In this document: piece by piece, positions 27,038-36,108 of the stretch
Position numbering within the stretch: the first letter of the stretch is position 1
Layout of the letters: each line of letters starts with the position of its first letter
NCBI RefSeq assembly: GCF_033239625.1
Contig: NZ_BTCK01000012.1
Location: 62,001 to 126,000 of the forward strand
DNA: 64,000 nucleotides
Reading direction: 5' to 3'
Origin: Paenibacillus_T sp033239625
GTDB lineage: Bacteria; Bacillota; Bacilli; Paenibacillales; Paenibacillaceae
Made by a program: the position numbers and the translations under genes
The notes under the pieces: generated by a model
What the model saw: only the letters and a program-made list of their open reading frames with translations
Databases searched by the model: none
Told to the model about the DNA's origin: nothing

Positions 27038-27910
27038 TTAAATAGATTTTCGATAAGCCGTAGGGGTAAGCCCTACGGTTTTTTTGAACGCTTCGTTAAA
27101 CGAATCGATGCTCCGATACCCCACCAGCTCGGCAATATAGCTCACCTTGCGGCTGCTGCTGCGCAGCAGTTCGCAGCTGCGCCGGATGCGTACATTTTGC
27201 AGGAAAGAGCCGAACGATTGACCGGTATGCTGGGCGAACAACCGCTGCAGATGCCGTGAACTCCAGCCTGATATACGGGATAATTCCACTAATGTGACGG
27301 CTGTGTGGAGGTTCTGCTCTACGTAGTCGATTATTCGATGGAAGCCAGCGTCAGCGGATGCTTCGGCCGTGCTTCGTTCATGGTCGACATACTTGAGACG
27401 GTAGACGGTGACGATGAGCTGGCTGAGCAGTGCGTGGAGCATCGCGTGCGAGCCGATTGCGTTCGTGTTCATTTCATGGAGAAGCTGGATCATGAGGCGC
27501 TCTATCGCGCCTTCGCGGTCGAAGACAGAGAAGTAGGAGGAAGTATGGTTCGCCAGCGCAGATAGATGATCTTGAATCGGCTGCTCCTGCAAGCCGGACA
27601 GTACGGCAGCAAGATGAATATCGAACAGACAATTGTAGACGACGGGAGGTTTGCTCGAGCGATCCGGGGTTGCAGGCCGGAACACATGGGATACGCCAAC
27701 GGGAATCACATACAGCTGACCCTTGTGAATCGGGAACGTATCCTGCTCGACATGGTGAAAGCCTGTTCCTTCCGCTACATAGCAGTATTCAATGAAATCA
27801 TGCGCATGGTAAGGGACATTGAAGTCTTCCGTGAATCGGTTGACGAACATAAGCGAGTTGCGATGCAGAAAATAATCCTTCTCAAACAATTGATTCGGTT
27901 GTTGTTTCAT
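27038..27910 (-). CDS. AraC-family transcriptional regulator, divergent from GH78
   Basis: 290 residues, ATG after AAGGAG. It has a cupin-type N-terminus (YVIPVGVSHVFRPAT) and an AraC domain at about 190-290 with LVELSRISGWSSRHLQRLF and VSYIAELVGYRSIDSFNEAF. It diverges from the GH78 gene and is probably its activator. Its stop codon touches that of the neighbouring GH43 gene. Confidence 0.86.
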   Translation of the reverse strand: MKQQPNQLFEKDYFLHRNSLMFVNRFTEDFNVPYHAHDFIEYCYVAEGTGFHHVEQDTFPIHKGQLYVIPVGVSHVFRPATPDRSSKPPVVYNCLFDIHLAAVLSGLQEQPIQDHLSALANHTSSYFSVFDREGAIERLMIQLLHEMNTNAIGSHAMLHALLSQLIVTVYRLKYVDHERSTAEASADAGFHRIIDYVEQNLHTAVTLVELSRISGWSSRHLQRLFAQHTGQSFGSFLQNVRIRRSCELLRSSSRKVSYIAELVGYRSIDSFNEAFKKTVGLTPTAYRKSI

Positions 27911-28108
27911 AGAGAAGCTCCTTGTATCCGGATTCGTTCTATTTGTGTCTAGTATAACGTAAACGCTGTATTTATGTCCTTATGACGAGGGTGAAATGTC
28001 CGTTGCGCAAGGGGGTGGTCATGGTCCAGCCGATATAATGGGGCTATAAGGAACGAAACTATGGTCCCGCTTCCGTTGTCAGCGGAGCGGATGAAAGGAT
28101 GACTCCTC

Positions 28109-30094
28109 ATGACAGCAGCATCGCAGTGGATTTGGTACCCTGGTGATTTTGAAATCTATCATCATCTGCAGTTAAGCATGCGGCGGGAAGAACGCGACTA
28201 TCAATGGCCTGCGTTCTGGCGACTGGATGACTGCTATCCTAACGTACGTTTCCGCAAGAAGGTTCATTGCGATGCAGTGGAAGAAATGACGGTATACGCA
28301 CATGGCGTCGGACATGTATGGGTGGATGGGAAGAAGCATTCATTCCAGCGGCCGATCACGCTATCTGAAGGGCAGCATGAAATTATCGTTCATGTGGCGC
28401 GGACGGATGGACTGCCTTGTATCTTTGTGGAAGGCGGCGAGACGGCGAGCGATACGACGTGGGAAGCGAATGAATTCGGCCGCGAATGGCTGCCTGCTGG
28501 CTGCAATGTGCTGTATCAGAACCGCGAGGACGATCCGAACCAATTTGCATTCCAATATATGAAGATTGTACCGGTATCGATCGAACATAGGGCAGAAGGC
28601 ATTGTTTACGACTTCGGCCGTGAAACGTTCGCATTGCTCGAATTCGAGAATGTGGAAGCAGCAGCGGACATTCATCTGTTCTACGGGGAATCGCTAGACG
28701 AGGCATTGGATACGGATCACAGCATCTTAATCGATACGATTCCAGCGGACAGCACGTCGTACCGCTGCAATGCTCGTGCGTTCCGTTATTTATTCGTTCA
28801 AGGGGCTGAGTCAGCTTCGTTCGAGCTGACGGCATGGTATGAGTATTTGCCATTCAACCGAATCGGCAGCTTCACGTCTTCGAATGAGCTGCTGAACCGG
28901 ATATGGGAGACGGCGGAGTATACGTTCCATCTGAACAGCCGGGAATTTTTCCTCGATGGGATTAAGCGCGATCGGTGGGTATGGTCGGGGGACGCTTACC
29001 AGAGTTACTTCATCAACAATTATTTGTACTTTGATACGGATATTACGAAGCGTACGATCATTGCGCTCCGCGGCAAGGACCCGATTGCAACGCACACGAA
29101 TACGATTGTTGACTATTCGTTCTATTGGATCATGAGTGTTCATGCCTACTATGAGGCGACAAAGGATCTTGAGTTCGTAACATTCATCTATCCACGGATG
29201 AAGTCGATGATGGACTACTGCATTTCGCGGACGGATGAGGATGGATTCATTCGGGGCCGCGACGGAGACTGGGTGTTCGTCGACTGGGCGGAGTACGACC
29301 GGACAGGTGCAGTGTGTGCGGAGCAGATGCTGCTGGCAGAGAGCTTGAAGGCGGCATGGGCGTGCGGCGAGCTGCTTGGCAAGGGAGAAGCGGAATACTT
29401 GAAGCAGAGCGAACGGTTGAAGGAGCAGATCAATGCCCGCTTCTGGGACGAGGAACATGGCGCGTATATCGACAGCTTCGAGTCAGGCCGGAGGAATGTG
29501 ACGCGTCATGCGAATATTTTCGCCATCCTATTAGGCATTGCAGATGACCGGCAGCGGGAGTCGATCATTCAGAATGTGTTGCTGAACGATGAGGTACCTC
29601 AGATTAGTACGCCTTACTTCGCCTTCTATGAGCTTGAAGTGATGTGTCAGACGGGACAGCTGGAGCATGTGACGCAGCGGATGGAGCAGTACTGGGGCGG
29701 CATGCTGGCGCTTGGGGCGACGACCTTCTGGGAAGAGTACAATCCATCGGTTAGCGGCCTTGACCACTACGGTATGTACGGCGACCGTTACGGCAAGAGC
29801 CTATGCCACGCATGGGGCGCGAGTCCGATTTATTTGCTGGGACGTTACTATCTCGGTGTCTATCCGTCATCGGCAGGTTATGAAACGTTCGTTGTTGAGC
29901 CGAAGCTAGGCGGATTGGAACGGATTGAAGGGACAGTTCCAGTAAACGGCGGTGTGGTAGCGGTTAAGATGAGTTCTGAGAGGCTGCATGTCATTACGGA
30001 TAAGAATGGCGGTACAGTACGGATTAACGGTAAGGAGTACCTGCTTCAGAAGGATATGCCTTTCGTGCTGGAGCTTGGTGTTAGAGTCGAATAA
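28109..30094 (+). CDS. GH78-type alpha-L-rhamnosidase
   Basis: 661 residues. An N-terminal beta-sandwich (about 1-230) precedes an (alpha/alpha)6 barrel. The family signature DGIKRDRWVWSGDAYQSYF (about residues 285-303) carries the acidic residues, and the later WEEYNPSV and SLCHAWGASPIYLLGRYYLG segments are also typical. A small C-terminal beta domain closes the protein. It has no signal peptide. It should release L-rhamnose from imported oligosaccharides and so feed the rhamnose operon at 45-50 kb. It starts after AAAGGA and is divergent from an AraC gene. A decayed glycosidase remnant begins 24 nt after its stop. Confidence 0.88.
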   Translation: MTAASQWIWYPGDFEIYHHLQLSMRREERDYQWPAFWRLDDCYPNVRFRKKVHCDAVEEMTVYAHGVGHVWVDGKKHSFQRPITLSEGQHEIIVHVARTDGLPCIFVEGGETASDTTWEANEFGREWLPAGCNVLYQNREDDPNQFAFQYMKIVPVSIEHRAEGIVYDFGRETFALLEFENVEAAADIHLFYGESLDEALDTDHSILIDTIPADSTSYRCNARAFRYLFVQGAESASFELTAWYEYLPFNRIGSFTSSNELLNRIWETAEYTFHLNSREFFLDGIKRDRWVWSGDAYQSYFINNYLYFDTDITKRTIIALRGKDPIATHTNTIVDYSFYWIMSVHAYYEATKDLEFVTFIYPRMKSMMDYCISRTDEDGFIRGRDGDWVFVDWAEYDRTGAVCAEQMLLAESLKAAWACGELLGKGEAEYLKQSERLKEQINARFWDEEHGAYIDSFESGRRNVTRHANIFAILLGIADDRQRESIIQNVLLNDEVPQISTPYFAFYELEVMCQTGQLEHVTQRMEQYWGGMLALGATTFWEEYNPSVSGLDHYGMYGDRYGKSLCHAWGASPIYLLGRYYLGVYPSSAGYETFVVEPKLGGLERIEGTVPVNGGVVAVKMSSERLHVITDKNGGTVRINGKEYLLQKDMPFVLELGVRVE

Positions 30095-30117
30095 GCATGC
30101 TATGAACCGTTAGTGGC

Positions 30118-30488
30118 ATGGCACGGACCTGGGCGTCGCTTCCCTATGCGGCTGACAGCTCGGATCTCTATCAGTGGAATGTCGTCGGTCCGGTTTTTAC
30201 AGAACGCCCGCATGAAGGTCCGACGTATGCTGGTTTGAGGGTTTCTATTGGATGATCGTTGACGAGTGGAGAGGACAGGGGGGATTCCGCTTCAACGACC
30301 TAGATACGTGGAAGAGGCCGATACTCGATAAGCCTGGTGTGCGCGAGGATGATGGCACAATCGGCTTGCATGCGGATGTTGTGGTGCAAGGGGATGAGGC
30401 TAATATTTCTACTTCACCCATCCAGGAAGAACGGAGGATGGGCTGGCGGACAGCTGATCGGTAAGCAAAGCAGCTTCAAAGAGCCGTA
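30118..30488 (+). pseudogene. Decayed glycoside hydrolase remnant (propeller type), frameshifted
   Basis: Conserved-looking protein can be followed through three frames. From 30118 it reads SSDLYQWNVVGPVFTERPHEGP. Around 30220 the frame changes and reads DVCWFEGFYWMIVDEWRG, then DLDTWKR, ILDKPGVREDDGTIGLHADV and VVVQGDEA. Near 30405 it changes again and reads IFLLHPSRKNGGWAGGQLIG. This pattern resembles GH43-like five-bladed propeller glycosidases. The N-terminal half is missing. At least two frameshifts and no full-length frame indicate a dead gene lying between GH78 and GH127. Confidence 0.7.
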
Positions 30489-30519
30489 ACTTATGGTGTG
30501 CAGAAGTCCCTATATATTG

Positions 30520-30560
30520 AAGAAGGTTGAGTAGGGAATTCCCCTGCTCAACCTTCTTTA
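30520..30560. terminator. Terminator at the end of GH127
   Basis: AAGAAGGTTGAG (30520-30531) pairs perfectly with CTCAACCTTCTT (30547-30558). T/A-rich sequence flanks it on both sides, so it can act in both directions. Confidence 0.8.
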
Positions 30561-30573
30561 TTTCCTCAGCAAG

Positions 30574-32445
30574 TTATACTGCAGCGGTTTTCCTCACCTT
30601 AAAATAAATCTGATACGGTTCATAGCCAACATCCCGAATTCGACGGAACTCAATCGCTGGATTCTGGTTAACAGACTTGAAGAAGTAGCGCCAGGCTCCC
30701 CATTCGCGTTCGTTCTCCATCTCAAGTTCTGAGGCAGGATCGTCCTGCTCAATCGTAAGCAGGTGCTCCGCATCGCATAGTCCAGCCAACACCTCAGGCC
30801 CATATCGGAACGCGCCGATGCTCTCATCGTCAGGCAACGGGATGAACTGAATGCCGATCGGCAGAAGGATGCTGACTTTGTCGCCATCCTTCCACAGCCT
30901 ATTGACGGTATAGAATACAGTGCTGTCGGACGTTGTTCCAATGCGTTCTCCATTCAGATAAATGCTAGCCTCAGACATGATCCATTCCGGAATGCGGAAT
31001 CGAAGCGCAAAGCTATTCGGTTCGGATAGCTGCACGACACAATCGTATTTGCGATAATTCGGAATATTGGCGTGACGAGCCGTGGCTTCATTGATCGCTT
31101 GATATCCAACAATATCAGACGATTGCAGCATGCTTCCGCTCATACGATCTTGCCGCAATAGTAGCTTGACTGCTTGTCCTTCGAGGGACGTTTCCAGCTC
31201 GGTATCGAAGTACTGACAGATATGAATGCCGTCATCCGATTGGTAATAGACATTCCGATTCAGTGCAGCATTCGCTTGCACCATCGTGCCATGGCAGCAG
31301 AAGAAACTGTTCGTTTCGGTGCTCCACTCCTTGCGTAAACCCGCCTTCATCGGAAGAAAATACGTAAGCAGTCCGGTAGTCGGATGACCGTGATTTTTAC
31401 CTGAAACATTATATTCCTGATAATAAGCTTGCGCCATGATCCCGTTGTATAGGTTGTACTCGATGTATTGCGCGTACGAGGGGTCATTCGAATGCCGTAG
31501 CAGGAACTCCGCCAGACGCATCATGTTATATACGGTGCAGTGCTCTTGATTCTTATCCCCAAGACGCAGCTTAAACTTCATCTTAGGCATCCACACCTCG
31601 CCGGACGTCTGTCCGCCCGTAGCGAGATAGCCGCGTTCGGTTACCGCACAGTTCCAATAAGAGCGTACGATGTCCATCCAGTGTTCCTCGCCAGTGACTT
31701 CATACGCTCGCGCGCAGCCAAGCACTTCTGGAATCGTCGTGTTCGCATGCATATTCGTGAGAGGATCTTTGCCTTCGAGCAGCGGTTGAAATAACCGGCG
31801 TCGATAGTAACGCTCAAGGAGAGCGATATATTTGGCATCGCCTGTTATGGATAACAGCTCTGCCCATATTTCAAGCATTCCGCCTGTTTCTGCATCCAGG
31901 ATGTTATCGAACTTATCTCTGTCGAATGCACTGCTCCACTCCAAGAACCAATCCGCGAAACGACCTGCCACTTCAAGCGCCTGCTTATTCTCGGCGTAAA
32001 TGTACATATCAACGAGGCCCATCAGGAGCTTATGCAGATTATACTGCGGCGCCCAGATATCCTTCCCCTTCGCGATCCAATGGAGATACTTCTCGGGAAT
32101 GGGTCCAACCCATTGACCGCCGTTGTCCTGTTGGCATGCCGCAAGCTCCTCTATGATCAAATCCGCTTTCACCTTCAGCTCTGCATCGCCAGTCTCATGA
32201 ACCCGTATGGCAGCAGCGGAGAGCCAATGTCCTAAGAAGTGACCGCGGAGCTGACATACGGGCGACTCCCAGCCTCCATGAGCATCGGGTGGAATGTCTC
32301 TGCCTGTGAAACGTCCTGCTTCTAATCGGTAGTTGAACAGCAAATTATCGCTCGTTAGTTTCATCAAATACGTTCGGTTAGCCGCTTCTCTTCGCCGTAA
32401 TTCGCCGTCCAGAACTTTCACTTTCCGTCCCTTTAGCTCGATCAT
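30574..32445 (-). CDS. GH127 beta-L-arabinofuranosidase (former DUF1680)
   Basis: 623 residues with an (alpha/alpha)6 barrel followed by beta-sandwich domains. The zinc and catalytic residues known from HypBA1 have clear counterparts: Glu301 and Cys303 in NQEHCTVYNMMRLAEF, and Cys383-Cys384 in NSFFCCHGTMVQ. One cysteine of the CC pair is the nucleophile in this family. GH127 enzymes remove beta-L-arabinofuranose, found on hydroxyproline-rich proteins and in rhamnogalacturonan II. There is no signal peptide. The ATG follows AGGAGTG. It is transcribed against its neighbours and is flanked on both sides by remnants of glycosidase genes. Confidence 0.93.
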   Translation of the reverse strand: MIELKGRKVKVLDGELRRREAANRTYLMKLTSDNLLFNYRLEAGRFTGRDIPPDAHGGWESPVCQLRGHFLGHWLSAAAIRVHETGDAELKVKADLIIEELAACQQDNGGQWVGPIPEKYLHWIAKGKDIWAPQYNLHKLLMGLVDMYIYAENKQALEVAGRFADWFLEWSSAFDRDKFDNILDAETGGMLEIWAELLSITGDAKYIALLERYYRRRLFQPLLEGKDPLTNMHANTTIPEVLGCARAYEVTGEEHWMDIVRSYWNCAVTERGYLATGGQTSGEVWMPKMKFKLRLGDKNQEHCTVYNMMRLAEFLLRHSNDPSYAQYIEYNLYNGIMAQAYYQEYNVSGKNHGHPTTGLLTYFLPMKAGLRKEWSTETNSFFCCHGTMVQANAALNRNVYYQSDDGIHICQYFDTELETSLEGQAVKLLLRQDRMSGSMLQSSDIVGYQAINEATARHANIPNYRKYDCVVQLSEPNSFALRFRIPEWIMSEASIYLNGERIGTTSDSTVFYTVNRLWKDGDKVSILLPIGIQFIPLPDDESIGAFRYGPEVLAGLCDAEHLLTIEQDDPASELEMENEREWGAWRYFFKSVNQNPAIEFRRIRDVGYEPYQIYFKVRKTAAV

Positions 32446-32608
32446 GCTCTTTCACTCCTATTCGCTTGTCAGTCTTTGCATATTAACTATGTGTGATTAT
32501 AGAGTTCAAGTTTGTCGAGTGACATGATGTAATGTATGAAATTATTGATCTATCCTGAGGACTAATCCTAGTTATCTATACGACATGGTTTACATCCAAT
32601 AGAATTAC

Positions 32609-32962
32609 ATGAAATCTTCGTTTATACCATTCTTAATAAAAAGGAAAACCGATTCTGTATGTATTACGGGCGAATATGTTGAGAACCGAGCCTTCAACGA
32701 AGAAATGATGAAGCTGGGATATTGCCAACACGAGGGACCTACGGCATTCAAGCTGAACGATGGCAGATGGGTGCTGATGTTGGACTTTTACGGGATGCAG
32801 GGCGAGAGTCAGGGCTATGTTCCGTTTATTTCAGAAGATTTGACGAGCGGTCGGTTTATCCGATCGGACGAGCAATTCAGCTTTCACTATCGATTTAAGC
32901 AAGGTACAGTGCTTGTGATCACGAATGATGAATACAACCGGATTAAACCGCATTTCGCATAA
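32609..32962 (+). pseudogene. C-terminal remnant of a GH43-like glycosidase
   Basis: A 117-codon open frame that lacks a ribosome binding site and starts inside what looks like a domain. Its sequence GYCQHEGPTAFKLNDGRWVL, GYVPFISEDLTSGRF and GTVLVITNDEYNRI matches the last two blades of GH43-type arabinosidases, where EGPT...F is conserved. The first part of the enzyme, including its catalytic base, is absent, and the AT-rich 160 bp upstream holds no continuation. It is therefore a fossil rather than a working gene. Alternatively it is a short unrelated hypothetical protein. Confidence 0.6.
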
Positions 32963-32975
32963 AATATATACAGAC

Positions 32976-33009
32976 AAGAGGTCCTCAGCATCATTGCTGA
33001 GGACCTCTT
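32976..33009. terminator. Strong hairpin at the end of the AraC gene
   Basis: AAGAGGTCCTCAGCA (32976-32990) pairs perfectly with TGCTGAGGACCTCTT (32995-33009). The T content after it is low, but the 15-bp stem and position support a terminator for the minus-strand AraC gene. Confidence 0.65.
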
Positions 33010-33028
33010 CGTTCATAGGCTTGGATGG

Positions 33029-33865
33029 CTACTTCTTCATATACTGTTTAGGCGTCGTCCCGTACGTGCGCTTGAACATGCGGATGAAATAGCTGGTGTC
33101 CATGCCGACTCTCTCGGCCACCTTCTCAACAGCCATGCTCGGATAATCCTCGAACAGCTGTACCGCAATGCGCATCCGCAGCTGCAGCATGTACTGCTGC
33201 GGCGTCATGCCGAAGCTCGCCACGAATAGACGATGAAAATGTTGAACGGAATAACCGGCTGCCCGAGCGACATTCGTCATTAGCAGCCGCTCGTTATAAT
33301 GGTCATGAATGAGTTTGACAGCGGTCTGAAGCGCGGCGTTCGATTGGCTGGAAGTGATGGTCGTTTTGCCCGTTCTTCGGTCTGTATATTGATTCTCAAG
33401 AATGCTGATCAACATGCCGTAGACCCGTCTGGATGCTTCCCAATAGGCGCTCTCGCCGCTGGAGTGGAGCAGATGCCAGAGCGATTCAAGCTGCTCCCAC
33501 AGCTGATTGAAGTTCGAGACTGGAAGAGCGGTAAGCAGCAGTTCGTTCATCTGCGCGAACATAGGGCTAGCTGCTGTACCGTGAAAACCGATGAAACCAA
33601 GATCCCATTCCTCGTTCGGATCATCGGAATAATATTCATGCGGCGTATCGGCCGGCATCAGAAGCAGTGTACCTTTGGTCATCTGAATCTTCTGTTGACC
33701 GTCTATAATAAACACACCTCGGCCGCTGCGAGATAAGAAGAGCTGATGGGCCGGATAACCTTCGGGGCGTGTCAGATGGCGCTGCGCATGGTTGCCGATG
33801 ACGCGGACATAGAGGGGCAGAACTTGTTCAAGGTTAGCGAATTCTGCAAGCAGAAAGGGCAGCAT
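33029..33865 (-). CDS. AraC-family transcriptional regulator, divergent from GH42
   Basis: About 278 residues. The start is the ATG at 33865, 7 nt after GGAGGG; an ATG 15 nt earlier overlaps that site. The cupin half includes MTKGTLLLMPADTPHEYY. The AraC domain (about 180-278) has MTNVARAAGYSVQHFHRLF and VEKVAERVGMDTSYFIRMF. It diverges from the GH42 beta-galactosidase gene with about 135 bp between starts and is probably its activator. Confidence 0.87.
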   Translation of the reverse strand: MLPFLLAEFANLEQVLPLYVRVIGNHAQRHLTRPEGYPAHQLFLSRSGRGVFIIDGQQKIQMTKGTLLLMPADTPHEYYSDDPNEEWDLGFIGFHGTAASPMFAQMNELLLTALPVSNFNQLWEQLESLWHLLHSSGESAYWEASRRVYGMLISILENQYTDRRTGKTTITSSQSNAALQTAVKLIHDHYNERLLMTNVARAAGYSVQHFHRLFVASFGMTPQQYMLQLRMRIAVQLFEDYPSMAVEKVAERVGMDTSYFIRMFKRTYGTTPKQYMKK

Positions 33866-34001
33866 CGGAAATCCCTCCATTCGTAATGTTCATATTGTAC
33901 GATTTTGTGGAGGTAACGTTCAATGCTTATACGTAAGGTGGAGGCTATAATCAAATCATGAATGAGTGAATTTGACGATAATTTCGAAGGAGCGAGCCTT
34001 A

Positions 34002-36062
34002 ATGACACAACAACATGCGCCAATTAGTCCGAAGCTTCCCGTTCTTATGCACGGCGCCGATTATAATCCGGACCAATGGCTGCACGATCCAGCTGTGCTG
34101 GAGGAAGATATCCGCCTGATGAAGCTGGCAGGCTGCAACGTAATGGCAATCGGTATTTTCTCATGGGCGGCGCTTGAACCAGAGGAAGGCCGGTTCACGT
34201 TCGAATGGATGGATCAAGTGCTGGAACGTTTTGCAGCTAACGGCATTTATGCTTGGCTCGCTACGCCAAGCGGCGCACGTCCTGCTTGGATGTCGGAGAA
34301 GTATCCGGAAGTTCTGCGTGTCGAAGGCAATCGCGTCCGGAACCTGCATGGCATGCGTCACAATCACTGCCCTACTTCGCCGGTGTACCGCGAGAAAACG
34401 AGCGTGATCAACAGCAAATTAGCTGAACGGTACGGCAATCATCCTGCGATTATCGGCTGGCATATTTCCAATGAATTCGGCGGCGACTGTCACTGCGATT
34501 ATTGCCAAGAGGCGTTCCGCGATTGGCTCAAAGAGGAGTACGGCACGCTCGAGGAGCTGAATAAAGCTTGGTGGACTTCGTTCTGGGCGCATACGTATAC
34601 AAGCTGGAGCCAAGTAGAGTCGCCGGCGCGCCATGGCGAGATGATGGTGCACGGCCATAACTTGGACTGGCGTCGTTTCGTAACGGCACAGACGGTAGAC
34701 TTCTGCCGTCACGAGATCGACTCGGTACGCAGCGCGAATCCATCGCTTCCTGCCACGACCAACATGCATATGATCGAAGGTCTCGATTATCGCAAGTTCT
34801 CTGAAATTCTTGATGTGATCTCGTGGGACGCTTACCCGACTTGGCATGAATATAAAGATGACAGCCAGCTCGCAGCATCGATTGCGTTCTACCATGATCT
34901 GTACCGCTCCTTGAAACGCAAGCCGTTCCTGCTCATGGAGAGCACGCCAAGCCTCACGAACTGGCAGCCGGTCAGCAAGCTGAAGCGCCCAGGCATGCAC
35001 CAGCTTTCTTCGCTGCAAGCAGTGGCGCATGGCTCGGATTCGGTTCAATACTTCCAATGGCGCAAAAGCCGCGGCTCCAGCGAGAAGTTCCATGGCGCGG
35101 TCGTCGACCATGTCGGACACGAGCATACGCGCGTATTCCAAGACGTTGCTTACTTAGGCGAGACGTTGAAGAACATTTCGGCGGTAACAGGATCGGCTAC
35201 GCCTTCCGAAACGGCCATTTTGTTCGATTGGGATAACCGTTGGGCAGTGAAGGACTCGCAAGGACCTCGTAATTCGGGAATCAAATATGAAGAGACGGTG
35301 TATGCGCATCACCGTGCACTGTGGAAGCAGGGCATTGCAACGGACATCATTGGTTCCGAGGATTCCTTCGATGGGTACAAGCTGATTGTTGCGCCGATGC
35401 TCTATATGTGCCGCGAGGAAACGGGACGCAAGCTGGAGCAGTTCGTCGAACAAGGCGGAACGCTCGTTACGACCTACTGGTCAGGCGTCGTGGATGAACA
35501 CGATCTGTGCCATCTTGGCGGCTTCCCAGGACCGCTGCGCAAGACGCTTGGCATCTGGGCAGAGGAGATCGAAGGCTTGTACGACTATGACCGCAACGGC
35601 TTGGAGCTGTCGGCAGGCAATGTGCTTGGACTCAGCGGCACGTACGAAGCACACGAAATTTGCGAATTGATTCATACGGAAGGCGCTGAGGTGCTCGGCG
35701 TGTATACCGATGATTTCTATGCAGGGCGTCCGGCGCTGACGTTGAATCGCCTTGGTCAAGGCCGCGCATACTACATGGCTGCACGTCTGAAGGATGATTT
35801 CCTCAGCGACTTCTATACGACTGTTGCAGCAGAAGCAGGCGTCAGCCGTGCCTTGGATACGGAGCTGCCAAGCGGCGTATCCGCAGTTGTTCGTACGGAT
35901 GGCGCTTCCGACTATCTGTTCCTGATGAACTTCAGCGGCGAGGCGCAGCAGGTTGCGCTCGACGAGCGGAGCTACAACGATATGGAATCGGGCGATTCCG
36001 TATCCGGTGCAGTTGAATTGCCAGTCAACGGTGTGAAACTGTTGAAACGACGTTCTTCCTAA
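34002..36062 (+). CDS. GH42 beta-galactosidase
   Basis: 686 residues from the ATG at 34002, which follows GAAGGAG. GH42 domain order is intact: a TIM barrel (about 1-395), a trimerisation domain (about 395-610) and a small C-terminal beta domain. The acid/base is Glu158 in GWHISNEFGGDCHCDYC and the nucleophile Glu313 in FLLMESTPS. The cysteines of the DCHCDYC cluster form the structural zinc site of this family together with an earlier Cys. It lacks a signal peptide, so it hydrolyses imported galacto-oligosaccharides such as those from arabinogalactan. It is divergent from an AraC gene and ends in a bidirectional terminator. Confidence 0.93.
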   Translation: MTQQHAPISPKLPVLMHGADYNPDQWLHDPAVLEEDIRLMKLAGCNVMAIGIFSWAALEPEEGRFTFEWMDQVLERFAANGIYAWLATPSGARPAWMSEKYPEVLRVEGNRVRNLHGMRHNHCPTSPVYREKTSVINSKLAERYGNHPAIIGWHISNEFGGDCHCDYCQEAFRDWLKEEYGTLEELNKAWWTSFWAHTYTSWSQVESPARHGEMMVHGHNLDWRRFVTAQTVDFCRHEIDSVRSANPSLPATTNMHMIEGLDYRKFSEILDVISWDAYPTWHEYKDDSQLAASIAFYHDLYRSLKRKPFLLMESTPSLTNWQPVSKLKRPGMHQLSSLQAVAHGSDSVQYFQWRKSRGSSEKFHGAVVDHVGHEHTRVFQDVAYLGETLKNISAVTGSATPSETAILFDWDNRWAVKDSQGPRNSGIKYEETVYAHHRALWKQGIATDIIGSEDSFDGYKLIVAPMLYMCREETGRKLEQFVEQGGTLVTTYWSGVVDEHDLCHLGGFPGPLRKTLGIWAEEIEGLYDYDRNGLELSAGNVLGLSGTYEAHEICELIHTEGAEVLGVYTDDFYAGRPALTLNRLGQGRAYYMAARLKDDFLSDFYTTVAAEAGVSRALDTELPSGVSAVVRTDGASDYLFLMNFSGEAQQVALDERSYNDMESGDSVSGAVELPVNGVKLLKRRSS

Positions 36063-36068
36063 GCAATG

Positions 36069-36106
36069 AAGCAGGCGGCTTCTCTAAGAGAGGCCGCCTG
36101 CTTTTG
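36069..36106. terminator. Bidirectional terminator after GH42
   Basis: AAGCAGGCGGC (36069-36079) pairs with GCCGCCTGCTT, with an inner CTCT/AGAG pairing, and TTTT follows. It serves GH42 and the convergent epimerase gene. Confidence 0.82.
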
Positions 36107-36108
36107 TG

